NCBI GenBank assembly: GCA_032433765.1
Contig: JAVIAB010000156.1
Location: forward strand, 86,362,269-86,426,268
DNA from: Megaustenia siamemsis
Taxonomy: Eukaryota > Mollusca > Gastropoda > Stylommatophora > Ariophantidae
DNA length: 64,000 bases
Reading direction: 5' to 3'
The position numbers and the translations under genes are program-made. Below the pieces are notes generated by a model. That model searched no databases. It saw only the letters and a program-made list of their open reading frames with translations, and was not told where the DNA came from. This document shows, in pieces, positions 36,398 to 48,004 of this stretch (its first letter is position 1; each line of letters opens with the position of its first letter).

Positions 36398-36500
36398 TGC
36401 AAGAATTGATGTAGAGTTGACAAGAGAGAGAGAGAGAGTGCAAGAATTGATGTAGTGTTGACAAGAGAGAGAGTGTGCAGGAATTGATGTAGAGTTGACA

Positions 36501-36959
36501 TGATGCAAGAGAATAAACATAAATTGACATTTCTGAAATAAAAATGAAACAAAAACAATATGTAGAAAAAAATAACAACAACAATAACAACAAGAACAAC
36601 AACAAGAACAACAACAATAACAACAAGTAAAGAGATAGAGAAATAGAGTGCCAGCGATTGAGAGCAAGCTCTCAGACTGAGAGAACAATTTTGTGAGATC
36701 TGTTACGGGCAGCGAATCGGCGACTACTAGCGAGGACAATGCCGAGGGCAGACTGTAATTAAGCGAAGAAATAAAGAGGAATTTGCTGGCTGTCGACGAG
36801 GTCACAACAGATCCCAGAACGCACGAATCTTGGCGTCTCTGCAAGTCAAATAATAGCTATTCTGGTTTCTAGCGTGAGTCATAGACGTGTAGCCCTGCCA
36901 CATTTTGTCTTGTTTAATCTACATGAAAGGTATTGTTAGCTCCTGCATTTTATGGATTA
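36501..36959. other. Unique island with an (AAC/AAT)-rich tract
   Basis: After the satellite there is an A-rich stretch with AACAACAACAATAACAAC (about 36568-36628), then about 330 bp of ordinary sequence. The minus strand keeps an open frame through part of it, but the peptide matches nothing I know and joins the repeat frame. Confidence 0.65.
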
Positions 36960-37858
36960 GATATATGTCACTGTAGTAGATACATGACATTGTAGTAGAT
37001 ACATGACATTGTAGTAGATGCATGACATTGTAGCACATACATGACATTGTAGCACATACATGGTATTGTAGTAGATACATGACATTGTAGCACATACATG
37101 ACACTAGTATATACATGACATTGTAGCACATACATGACATTGTAGTAGATACATGACATTGTAGTATATACATGACATTGTAGCACATACATGACATTGT
37201 AGTATATACATGACATTGTAGTACATACAATGACATTGCAGTACATACATGACATTGTATAACATACATGGCATTGTAGTATATACATGACATTGTAGCA
37301 CATACATGACATTGTAGCACATACATGACGCTGTAGCACATACATGACACTGTAGCACATATACTATATTGTAGCACATACATGACACTGTAGCACATAC
37401 ATGACACTGTATTACACACATTAAATTTTAGCACATACATTACATTGTAGCACATACATGACATTCTAGCACATACATGACATTGTAGTATATACATGAC
37501 ATTGTAGCACATACATGACACTGTAGTACATACATTAAATTTTAGCACATATATTATATTGTAGCACATACATGACACTGTAGCACATACATGACATTGT
37601 AGTACATACATTAAATTTTAGCACATACATTATATTGTAGCACATACATTACATTGTAGCACATACATTATATTGTAGTACATACATTACATTGTAGCAC
37701 ATACATTATATTGTAGTACCTACATGAAATTGTAGAACATACATGACATTTAGTATATACATTATATTATAGTACATACATTACACTGTAGCACATACAT
37801 TATATTGTAGTACATACATTACATTGTAACACATACATTATATTGTAGTACATATTAT
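36960..37858. repeat. 19-bp minisatellite, about 47 copies
   Basis: The unit is GTAGCACATACATGACATT, with GTAGTATAT, GTAGTACAT, TTACATT and TTATATT variants. Units become AT-richer towards 37858. The minus strand is stop-free in the unit, giving overlapping 105-230-codon ORFs with a 19-residue CYNVMYVLQCHVCATMSCM-like period. It is unrelated to the 19-bp array near 11 kb. Confidence 0.94.
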
Positions 37859-37859
37859 A

Positions 37860-38430
37860 GTTTTTCTAATATTTCATCAATCCATCTTTTGCTCTTCTAT
37901 TCGCCTCTATTGATGTTATGTTTATTAGTGTTTCTAACATTTCATCAATCCATCTTTTTTGTTGTTGTCCTCTGCTGCCTTATGTAATCTGTTAAGAAAT
38001 GGGTACCGACTGAGGTATCCGACCCATGACGTGGGTACAGAAATGGGTACCGACTGAGGTATCCGACCCATGCTTCAATCCACATGTCCTGTTACACTGT
38101 CCCCTAGTGTTTCTAATATTTCATCAATCCAACTGTTTCCTGGTCGGCCCTTGGGTCTGATGTTCTCGCAATGTTTATTAAAGGCTCGTTGTGTTGTGTT
38201 TTGATCTTTCTGCCTTGTCACGTGGCAAACCATTTAATTTGTTGTTTCGTTATTTACGCTATCGCTGGAATTATTCCTAGCTTTTCAATTTTAGTTCTTC
38301 ATTTCTGATCTTGTCTCTCAGGTTGTTTCCTGTCTTTCATCTACACATTTCATCTCAGTAGTGGTTACTTGTCTTATTGTTCTTGCGTCTATGGTCCAGG
38401 TCTGGCAATGGTAGCACAACGTTGGGATGT
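37860..38430 (-). mobile_element. LINE family B-like remnant
   Basis: The plus sequence follows the order of the family B fragment at 12780-13080: a CGGCCCTTGGGTCTG segment, CATTTAATTTGTTGTTTC, TTTCCTGTCTTTC, ACACATTTCATCTCAGTAGT and TCTTATTGTTCTTGCGTCTA. It is the reverse complement of a LINE C-terminal region, with many stops and indels. TTTCTAATATTTCATCAATC-like segments occur three times at its left end. A 44-bp segment (AGAAATGGGTACCGACTGAG) is duplicated at 37995-38038 and 38039-38080. Confidence 0.72.
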
Positions 38431-39111
38431 CCACTACATAATGTCAAGTGTTAATTTACCTTCTCTTTGATCACATGACAATGAATGAATATATCATGAT
38501 GGAAACACAGAGAGTTCATGCATCGAGAACAATTGATTTCATGTAGATAAGCAAAGCAGAGAGATTCAAATCATAACATTGGTTGATAACTAGTAGAGGT
38601 AATAAATGTCATCAGTTGACATAAAGTGAAGCCTAAGATGGACAGAATTGAACAAAACGATCATTCTTGTATGGGGGAGAGACTAAGAAATAAAATAAAA
38701 ATCTGCAGCCATAAACTAGTACAATCGGATACATATAACCGAGGCTGACACGAGAGATCTAATTAATACCAATTAACACGAGGGCCAATCATGAAAGTGT
38801 TTTTCAGTCACCTCGCGGAATATCTAGCGACCGATATCAGCTCAAGTGCAACAGCCACGATAATCGCAAGTGATTGCCACAGACAAGATGCTAGTTGATG
38901 CACCAGCACAATTGATCACAATATTCTGTAGCCAGTTCGGAACAAACCTGAAGCCAACCTGACGTTTGAATTATTTCGAAATAGGAAAAGTGGAAATGTC
39001 GATGGAGCGTTTCTAGGTCTGCAACTAGAAGATGGTTGTAATGTGGTAGTTCATTTCTATTGGAAATCGACAATCGCAGGTAATACTTAGTCTAAATTTA
39101 GCAAAAACTGA
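38431..39111. other. Unique island, nothing recognised
   Basis: About 680 bp of non-repetitive, moderately AT-rich sequence. A 60-codon minus ORF at 38891-39073 has no recognisable motif. I see no splice-bounded exon that I can assign. Confidence 0.6.
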
Positions 39112-39695
39112 CAAACAATATTTGATACAAGCCAGGCAGATGTGTGAAGGAGTAGTAGAGGTTAAGACAATATTTGATACAAGCCAGGCAGATGTGTGAA
39201 GGAGTAGTAGAGGTTAAGACAATATTTGATACAAGCCAGGCAGATGTGTGAAGGAGTAGTAGAGGTTAAGACAATATTTGATACAAGCCAGGCAGATGTG
39301 TGAAGGAGTAGTAGAGGTTCAGACAATATTTGATACAAGCCAGGCAGATGTGTGAAGGAGTAGTAGAGGTTCAGACAATATTTGATACAAGCCAGGCAGA
39401 TGTGTGAAGGAGTAATGAGGTTCAGACAATACTTGATACAAGCCAGGCAGATGTGCGAAGGAGTAGTAGAGGTTAAGACAATATTTGATACAAGCCAGGC
39501 AGATGTGTGAAGGAGTAGTAGAGGTTCAGACAATATTTGATACAAGCCAGGCAGATGTGTGAAGGAGTAGTAGAGGTTCAGACAATATTTGATACAAGCC
39601 AGGCAGATGTGTGAAGGAGTAAAGAGGTTAAGACAATATTTGATACAAGCCAGGCAGATGTGTGAAGGAGTAGTAGAGGTTAAGACAATATTTGT
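39112..39695. repeat. 52-bp tandem repeat, about 11 copies
   Basis: TTTGATACAAGCCAGGCAGA recurs at 39121, 39173, 39225 and onward every 52 bp. Two copies have lost a few bases in the GTAGTAGAGG segment. Low divergence suggests recent amplification or homogenisation. Confidence 0.95.
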
Positions 39696-40026
39696 AGTAA
39701 ACAAAAATAATGGCTGATCATCATGGGTGCCTGATAAATACGAGGTGTCTACATGTATGAGACATTCAACGAGTAGATGAGAGAATGGAGTAATGATGGG
39801 CAAGCAACAGAGCGACAGAAGGGACAGCGAATGAAGAATACGTGAGTCACAATTTGAAAGGAAAGAAAATCGTTCTCAAAACGTGCTTGTCTAAATGTGT
39901 CTGTCTTTGCTCCTGACTTTCTGAATATTACTCTCAAGATCGAATGACCAGGACTGGCATTTTCAAGCGGGGAACGGGAAAGAAGGAATGTGTGGGGGAA
40001 GAGAGGGGAGAAGAATACAGAGAGAA
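39696..40026. other. Unique island, nothing recognised
   Basis: Ordinary sequence between the 52-bp and 20-bp arrays. Short ORFs on both strands show no known motif. Confidence 0.6.
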
Positions 40027-40490
40027 TAGGAAGAGTGTGTGGAGAATTGGAAGTGTGTGTGGAATATTGGAAGTGTGTGTGGAAGATTGGAAGTGTGTGT
40101 GGAAGATTGGAAGTGTGTGTGGAAGATTGGAAGTGTGTGTGGAAGATTGGAAGTGTGTGTGGAAGATTGGAAGTGTGTGGGAAGATTGGAAGTGTGTGTG
40201 GAGAATTGGAAGTGTGTGTGGAAGATTGGAAGTGTGTGTGGAAGATTGGAAGTGTGTGTGGAGAATTGGAAGTGTGTGTGGAGAATTGGAATTGTGTGTG
40301 GAGAATTGGAATTGTGTGTGGAGAATTTGGAATTGTGTGTGGAGAATTGGAATTGTGTGTGGAGAATTGGAATTGTGTGTGGAGAATTGGAATTGTGTGT
40401 GGAGAATTGGAATTGTGTGTGGAGAATTGGAATTGTGTGTGGAGAATTGGAATTGTGTGTGGAGAATTGGAAGTGTGTGTGGAGAATGAG
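40027..40490. repeat. 20-bp minisatellite, about 23 copies
   Basis: Two subtypes are arranged in blocks: GTGTGTGGAAGATTGGAAGT on the left and GTGTGTGGAGAATTGGAATT on the right, with one block boundary near 40285. All three plus frames are open. Confidence 0.94.
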
Positions 40491-40554
40491 AGAGCTCAGG
40501 TAGAATAGGGAGAGTATAGGGAGAAAGATGACCGTATACTGAATGGAGTATGGG

Positions 40555-40910
40555 TGCAGTAAATGGTGAATGGGGAGAGGAAATGGTGAATGGGGAGAGG
40601 AAATGGTGAATGGGGAGAGTAAATGGTGAATGGGGAGAGGAAATGGTGAATGGGGAGAGTAAATGGTGAATGGGGAGATTATAGAAAATGGAGAATTTGG
40701 AGAGTATATGGAGAATAGGTAAAGTTAATGGATAATAGGAGGACTAAACGGAGATTGGAGAAAGTATTCTAAATGGAGAATGAGAAAGTGCAAAAACAGG
40801 AGAATGGTGAGAGTATATGAGGAATGGGAAGAGTATATGAGGAATGGGAAGAGTATAGAAAAAGGAGACTGGAAAACGTATATGGAGACTGGATATTGTG
40901 TAATAAGTGG
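40555..40910. repeat. 20-bp minisatellite AAATGGTGAATGGGGAGAGG, decaying rightwards
   Basis: Six well-conserved copies lie at about 40560-40680, followed by degenerate GGAGAATGG and GTATATGAGG units to about 40910. Its GGAGAAT core resembles the neighbouring 20-bp array. Confidence 0.85.
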
Positions 40911-41164
40911 AGAATATGGACAAGTGTAGCATGTTTGGGGTGACCACGAAGTAATACTGGAGGGGATGAACGAAACAGCTTGACTGGACGCCGCTAATGC
41001 AACCAAAACCATGGCACACACACACACTCACACAAACACACACACAGGTAAGTCAATGATTGAGACAAAGCCCCAGTTAGCATGACGAGACAGCAGGCAT
41101 CAATCTCTCATTACACTCAACATTTTGTTTGTTTAACAAGACATTTAGTTCCTGACAAAACGTG

Positions 41165-42640
41165 TGGGTGGGGACTAGAGCAACACACAAGTTGTCATTT
41201 AGATATCACTGCCGGGTGGGGACTAGAGCAACACACAAGTTGTCATTTAGATATCACTAGCGGGTGGGGACTAGAGCAACACACAAGTTGTCATTTAGAT
41301 ATCACTACCGGGTGAGGACTAGAGCAACACACAAGTTGTCATTTAGATATCACTACCGGGTGGGGACTAGAGCAACACACAAGTTGTCATTTAGATATCA
41401 CTAGAAGATGGGGACTAGAGCAACACACAAGTTGTGATTTAGATATCACTACCGGGTGGGGACTAGAGCAACACACAAGTTGTCGTTTAGATATCACTAG
41501 AAGATGGGGACTAGAGCAACACACAAGTTGTCATTTAGATATCACTACCGGGTGGGCCTAGAGCAACACACAAGTTGTCATTTAGATATCACTGCCGGGT
41601 GGGGACTAGAGCAACACACAAGTTGTCGTTTAGATATCACTGCCGGGTGGGGACTAGAGCAACACACAAGTTGTCATTTAGATATCACTGCCGGGTGGGG
41701 ACTAGAGCAACACACAAGTTGTCGTTTAGATATCACTGTCGGGTGGGGACTAGAGCAACACACAAGTTGTCATTTAGATATCACTGCCGGGTGGGGACTA
41801 GAGCAACACACAAGTTGTCATTTAGATATCACTGCCGGGTGGGGACTAGAGCAACACACAAGTTGTCATTTAGATATCACTGCCGGGTGGGGACTAGAGC
41901 AACACACAAGTTGTCATTTAGATATCACTAGAAGATGGGGACTAGAGCAACACACAAGTTGTCATTTAGATATCACTAGAAGATGGGGACTAGAGCAACA
42001 CACAAGTTGTCGTTTAGATATCACTAGAAGATGGGGACTAGAGCAACACACAAGTTGTCATTTAGATATCACTAGAAGATGGGGACTAGAGCAACACACA
42101 AGTTGTCATTTAGATATCACTAGAAGATGGGGACTAGAGCAACACACAAGTTGTCATTTAGATATCACTAGAAGATGGGGACTAGAGCAACACACAAGTT
42201 GTCATTTAGATATCACTAGAAGATGGGGACTAGAGCAACACACAAGTTGTCATTTAGATATCACTAGAAGATGGGGACTAGAGCAACACACAAGTTGTCA
42301 TTTAGATATCACTACCGGGTGGGGACTAGAGCAACACACAAGTTGTCGTTTAGATATCACTAGAAGATGGGGACTAGAGCAACACACAAGTTGTCATTTA
42401 GATATCACTACCGGGTGGGCCTAGAGCAACACACAAGTTGTCATTTAGATATCACTGCCGGGTGAGGACTGGAGCAACACACAAGTTGTCATTTAGATAT
42501 CACTGCCGGGTGGGGACTGGAGCAACACACAAGTTGTCATTTAGATATCACTGCCGGGTGAGGACTGGAGCAACACACAAGTTGTCATTTAGATATCACT
42601 ACCGGGTGAGGACTGGAGCAACACACAAGTTGTCATTTAG
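41165..42640. repeat. 48-bp tandem repeat, about 31 copies
   Basis: The unit begins ACTAGAGCAACACACAAGTT, continues GTCATTTAGATATCACT and ends CCGGGTGGGG or AGAAGATGGGG. Blocks of the two endings alternate. Because 48 is divisible by 3, one plus frame gives a 306-codon ORF (41504-42424) with a perfect 16-residue period (WGLEQHTSCHLDIT core). No start context, splice sites or non-repeat domain supports translation. Confidence 0.95.
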
Positions 42641-45600
42641 ATACTGGGAGAAGACAAACACACAAGTTGTCATTTAGATACTGAAAGAAGACAAACACAC
42701 AAGTTGTCATTTATATACTGGGAGAAGACAAACACACAAGTTGTCATTTAGATACTGGGAGAAGACAAACACACAAGTTGTCATTTAGATAATGGGAGAA
42801 GACAAACACACAAGTTGTCATTTAGATACTGGAAGAAGACAAATACACAAGTTGTCATTTAGATACTGGGAGAAGACAAACACACAAGTTGTCATTTAGA
42901 TACTGAAAGAAGACAAACACACAAGTTGTCATTTAGATACTGGAAGAAGACAAACACACAAGTTGTCATTTAGATACTGGAAGAAGACAAATACACAAGT
43001 TGTCATTTAGATACTGAAAGAAGACAAATACACAAGTTGTCATTTATATACTGGGAGAAGACAAACACACAAGTTGTCATTTAGATACTGGGAGAAGACA
43101 AACACACAAGTTGTCATTTAGATAATGGGAGAAGACAAACACACAAGTTGTCATTTAGATACTGGAAGAAGACAAATACACAAGTTGTCATTTAGATACT
43201 GGGAGAAGACAAACACACAAGTTGTCATTTAGATACTGAAAGAAGATAAACACACAAGTTGTCATTTAGATACTGGAAGAAGACAAACACACAAGTTGTC
43301 ATTTAGATACTGGAAGAAGACAAATACACAAGTTGTCATTTAGATACTGAAAGAAGACAAATACACAAGTTGTCATTTAGATACTGGAAGAAGACAAACA
43401 CACAAGTTGTCATTTAGATACTGAAAGAAGACAAACACACAAGTTGTCATTTAGATACTGGAAGAAGACAAACACACAAGTTGTCATTTAGATACTGGAA
43501 GAAGACAAATACACAAGTTGTCATTTAGATACTGAAAGAAGACAAATACACAAGTTGTCATTTAGATACTGAAAGAAGACAAACACACAAGTTGTCATTT
43601 AGATACTGAAAGAAGACAAACACACAAGTTGTCATTTAGATACTGAAAGAAGACAAACACACAAGTTGTCATTTAGATACTGGAAGAAGACAAACACACA
43701 AGTTGTCATTTAGATACTGAAAGAAGACAAACACACAAGTTGTCATTTAGATACTGGGAGAAGACAAACACACAAGTTGTCATTTAGATACTGGGAGAAG
43801 ACAAACACACAAGTTGTCATTTAGATACTGAAAGAATACAAACACACAAGTTGTCATTTAGATACTGAAAGAAGACAAACACACAAGTTGTCATTTAGAT
43901 ACTGAAAGAAGACAAACACACAAGTTGTCATTTAGATACTGAAAGAAGACAAACACACAAGTTGTCATTTAGATACTGAAAGAAGACAAACACACAAGTT
44001 GTCATTTAGATACTGAAAGAAGACAAACACACAAGTTGTCATTTAGATACTGGGAGAAGACAAACACACAAGTTGTCATTTAGATACTGAAAGAAGACAA
44101 ACACACAAGTTGTCATTTAGATACTGGGAGAAGACAAACACACAAGTTGTCATTTAGATACTGGAAGAAGACAAACACACAAGTTGTCATTTAGATACTG
44201 AAAGAAGACAAACACACAAGTTGTCATTTAGATACTGAAAGAAGACAAACACACAAGTTGTCATTTAGATACTGGGAGAAGACAAACACACAAGTTGTCA
44301 TTTAGATACTGAAAGAAGACAAACACACAAGTTGTCATTTAGATACTGGGAGAAGACAAACACACAAGTTGTCATTTAGATACTGGAAGAAGACAAACAC
44401 ACAAGTTGTCATTTAGATACTGAAAGAAGACAAACACACAAGTTGTCATTTAGATACTGAAAGAAGACAAACGCACAAGTTGTCATTTAGATACTGAAAG
44501 AAGACAAACACACAAGTTGTCATTTAGATACTGGAAGAAGACAAACACACAAGTTGTCATTTAGATACTGGGAGAAGACAAACACACAAGTTGTCATTTA
44601 GATACTGAAAGAAGACAAACACACAAGTTGTCATTTAGATACTGGAAGAAGACAAACACACAAGTTGTCATTTAGATACTGGAAGAAGACAAATACACAA
44701 GTTGTCATTTAGATACTGGGAGAAGACAAACACACAAGTTGTCATTTAGATACTGAAAGAAGACAAACACACAAGTTGTCATTTAGATACTGGGAGAAGA
44801 CAAACACACAAGTTGTCATTTAGATACTGGAAGAAGACAAATACACAAGTTGTCATTTAGATACTGAAAGAAGACAAATACACAAGTTGTCATTTAGATA
44901 CTGGAAGAAGACAAACACACAAGTTGTCATTTAGATACTGAAAGAAGACAAACACACAAGTTGTCATTTAGATACTGGAAGAAGACAAACACACAAGTTG
45001 TCATTTAGATACTGGAAGAAGACAAATACACAAGTTGTCATTTAGATACTGAAAGAAGACAAATACACAAGTTGTCATTTAGATACTGAAAGAAGACAAA
45101 CACACAAATTGTCATTTAGATACTGAAAGAAGACAAACACACAAGTTGTCATTTAGATACTGAAAGAAGACAAACACACAAGTTGTCATTTAGATACTGG
45201 AAGAAGACAAACACACAAGTTGTCATTTAGATACTGAAAGAAGACAAACACACAAGTTGTCATTTAGATACTGGGAGAAGACAAACACACAAGTTGTCAT
45301 TTAGATACTGGGAGAAGACAAACACACAAGTTGTCATTTAGATACTGAAAGAATACAAACACACAAGTTGTCATTTAGATACTGAAAGAAGACAAACACA
45401 CAAGTTGTCATTTAGATACTGAAAGAAGACAAACACACAAGTTGTCATTTAGATACTGAAAGAAGACAAACACACAAGTTGTCATTTAGATACTGAAAGA
45501 AGACAAACACACAAGTTGTCATTTAGATACTGAAAGAAGACAAACACACAAGTTGTCATTTAGATACTGGGAGAAGACAAACACACAAGTTGTCATTTAG

Positions 45601-47790
45601 ATACTGAAAGAAGACAAACACACAAGTTGTCATTTAGATACTGGGAGAAGACAAACACACAAGTTGTCATTTAGATACTGGAAGAAGACAAACACACAAG
45701 TTGTCATTTAGATACTGAAAGAAGACAAACACACAAGTTGTCATTTAGATACTGAAAGAAGACAAACGCACAAGTTGTCATTTAGATACTGAAAGAAGAC
45801 AAACACACAAGTTGTCATTTAGATACTGGAAGAAGACAAACACACAAGTTGTCATTTAGATACTGGGAGAAGACAAACACACAAGTTGTCATTTAGATAC
45901 TGAAAGAAGACAAACACACAAGTTGTCATTTAGATACTGGAAGAAGACAAACACACAAGTTGTCATTTAGATACTGGAAGAAGACAAATACACAAGTTGT
46001 CATTTAGATACTGGAAGAAGACAAACACACAAGTTGTCGTTTAGATACTGAAAGAAGACAAACACACAAGTTGTCATTTAGATACTGGAAGAAGACAAAT
46101 ACACAAGTTGTCATTTAGATACTGGGAGAAGACAAATACACAAGTTGTCATTTAGATACTGGAAGAAGACAAATACACAAGTTGTCATTTAGATACTGGA
46201 AGAAGACAAATACACAAGTTGTCATTTAGATACTGGAAGAAGACAAATACACAAGTTGTCATTTAGATACTGGGAGAAGACAAATACACAAGTTGTCGTT
46301 TAGATACTGGGAGAAGACAAATACACAAGTTGTCATTTAGATACTGGGAGAAGACAAATACACAAGTTGTCATTTAGATACTGGGAGAAGACAAATACAC
46401 AAGTTGTCATTTAGATACTGGGAGAAGACAAATACACAAGTTGTCGTTTAGATACTGGGAGAAGACAAATACACAAGTTGTCATTTAGATACTGGAAGAA
46501 GACAAATACACAAGTTGTCATTTAGATACTGGGAGAAGACAAACACACACGTTGTCATTTAGATACTGGAGAAGACAAATACACAAGTTGTCATTTAGAT
46601 ACTGGGGAAAGAAAAACACACAAGTTGGCATTTAGATACTGAGAGAAGACAAACACACAAGTTGTCATTTAGATACTGGGGAAAGAAAAACACACAAGTT
46701 GGCATTTAGATACTGAGAGAAGACAAATACACAAGTTGTCATTTAGATACTGGGGAAAGAAAAACACACAAGTTGGCATTTAGATACTGAGAGAAGACAA
46801 ACACACAAGTTGTCATTTAGATAATTGTAGAAGACAAATACACAAGTTGTCATTTAGATACTGGGAGAAGACAAACACACAAGTTGTCATTTAGGTAATG
46901 GGAGAAGACAAATACACAAGTTGTCATATAGATACTGGGAGAAGGAAAACACACAAGTTGTCATTTATATACTGAGAGAAGACAAATACACAAGTTGTCA
47001 TTTATATACTGAGAGAAGACAAATACACAAGTTGTCATTTAGATACTGGGAGAAGACAAATACACAAGTTGTCATTTAGATACTGAGAAAAGACAAACAC
47101 ACAAGTTGTCATTTAGATACTGGGAGAAGACAAACACACAAGTTGTCATTTAGATACTGAGAAAAGACAAACACACAAGTTGTCATTTAGATACTGAGAG
47201 AAGACAAATACACAAGTTGTTATTTAGATACTGAGAAAAGACAAACACACAAGTTGTCATTTAGATACTGAGAAAAGACAAACACACAAGTTGTCATTTA
47301 GATACTGAGAAAAGACAAACACACAAGTTGTCATTTAGATACTGGGAGAAGACAAACACACAAGTTGTCATTTAGATACTGAGAAAAGACAAACACACAA
47401 GTTGTCATTTAGATACTGAGAGAAGACAAATACACAAGTTGTTATTTATATACTGAGAGAAGACAAATACAGAATTTGTTATTTAGATACTGGGATAAGA
47501 CAAATACACAAGTTGTTATTTATATACTGAGAGAAGACAAATACAGAATTTGTTATTTAGATACTGGGATAAGACAAATACACAAGTTGTTATTTATATA
47601 CTGAGAGAAGACAAATACAGAATTTGTTATTTAGATACTGGGATAAGACAAATACACAAGTTGTTATTTATATACTGGGATAAGACAAATACACAAGTTG
47701 TTATTTATATACTGAGAGAAGACAAATACACAAGTTGTCATTTATATACTGGGATAAGACAAATGCACAAGTTGTCATCATCTCAAGCGA
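42620..47790. repeat. 37-bp tandem repeat, about 139 copies, sharing a core with the 48-bp repeat
   Basis: The unit is ACACAAGTTGTCATTTAGAT followed by ACTGGGAGAAGACAAAC. Main variants are GGGAG, GGAAG and GAAAG, and AAACAC or AAATAC. The first 23 bp of the core are the same as in the 48-bp array. Rare variants reveal higher-order structure. GAATACAAAC is at about 43833 and 45350 (1517 bp, 41 units). ACGCACAAG is at 44471 and 45766. TTATATACTGGG at 42711 and 43044 is 333 bp apart (9 units). From about 47440 to 47700 a 74-bp dimer with CAGAATTTGTTATTTAGATA dominates. Confidence 0.95.
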
Positions 47791-47806
47791 CCACAAGAGA
47801 AACGTG

Positions 47807-47812
47807 ACCTAC
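47807..47812 (-). other. Splice donor of the PDE1 exon
   Basis: Minus-strand GTAGGT directly after AGCAG, a near-consensus 5' splice site. Confidence 0.85.
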
Positions 47813-47926
47813 CTGCTCTCATCAACGTAGACCGTCTCCAGCACGCTGGCAGCATACTCCAGGTTCTTGCGCATGTCATCTTTGTTGAGTTCGTCCTTCT
47901 CCAACCGTCGCACCAGGTTGCGTAAC
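47813..47926 (-). CDS. Exon of a PDE1-family calcium/calmodulin-dependent phosphodiesterase
   Basis: The minus strand carries a 114-bp exon bounded by an acceptor (TTGCAG at 47932-47927) and a consensus donor (GTAGGT at 47812-47807). It encodes LRNLVRRLEKDEL, then NKDDMRK, then NLEYAASVLETVYVDES, with a split Arg codon at the 3' end. This matches, residue for residue at most positions, the conserved N-terminal regulatory segment of PDE1 enzymes (NIEYAASVLEAVYIDETR in vertebrates) between the calmodulin-binding/inhibitory region and the catalytic domain. PDE1 hydrolyses cAMP and cGMP in the cytosol under Ca2+/calmodulin control. Third-position changes and conservative substitutions suggest it is under constraint. 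The following exon, expected to encode a DTEDELSDIQ-like segment, is not visible at lower coordinates, so the intron is very long or the exon lies outside the window. No other exon of the gene was found. Confidence 0.9.
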
Positions 47927-47932
47927 CTGCAA
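47927..47932 (-). other. Splice acceptor of the PDE1 exon
   Basis: Minus-strand TTGCAG directly before GTTACGCAAC. The upstream tract is only moderately pyrimidine-rich. Confidence 0.78.
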
Positions 47933-48004
47933 CGATGAGTTCGTCTTTAAGATGTCCATGCTTGACTGTTATCTTGTTGGTGTGAACAAAACTGGAGTTG
48001 TCAA

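Larger units (their letters stand above)
19385..36500. repeat. 17-kb satellite of ~37-bp units with variable (GA)n and multi-level higher-order repeats
   Basis: The unit is AAGAATTGATGTAGAGTTGA followed by CAAGAGAGA and a (GA)n stretch of variable length ending GTGTGC or similar. The mean is about 37 bp, so roughly 460 units. Rare variants recur at fixed distances. GGAACAATTGATATAG is at about 20937, 23703, 26455 and 30827. GTACAGTTGGCTAG is at about 21512, 24274, 27043 and 31411. AAGGAGGAGAG is at 19596, 22365, 25162 and 29536. This defines a 2.76-2.80-kb higher-order repeat (type A) present about four times. A second block of about 1.1 kb (type B, marker GTTGACCATAG at 28990, 33323 and 34948) separates later copies. 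The minus strand has no stop in the unit, producing pseudo-ORFs of up to 2153 codons that switch among STLHQFLH, NSTSILAH and QLYINSCT readings. I do not call them coding. Confidence 0.96.

Noticed and set aside
36661..36850. Next PDE1 exon on the minus strand
   Set aside because: A TTGCAG acceptor-like site precedes an open stretch, but its translation does not resemble the expected PDE1 continuation and hits a stop in the required phase.
39112..39695. CRISPR-like array
   Set aside because: The 52-bp units are contiguous, with no unique spacers between repeats, and the context is eukaryotic. The same holds for all other arrays.
41504..42424. 306-codon ORF with perfect 16-residue repeats
   Set aside because: The unit length of 48 bp keeps frame by chance. 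The sister 37-bp array built on the same core does not keep frame, and nothing else suggests a protein.
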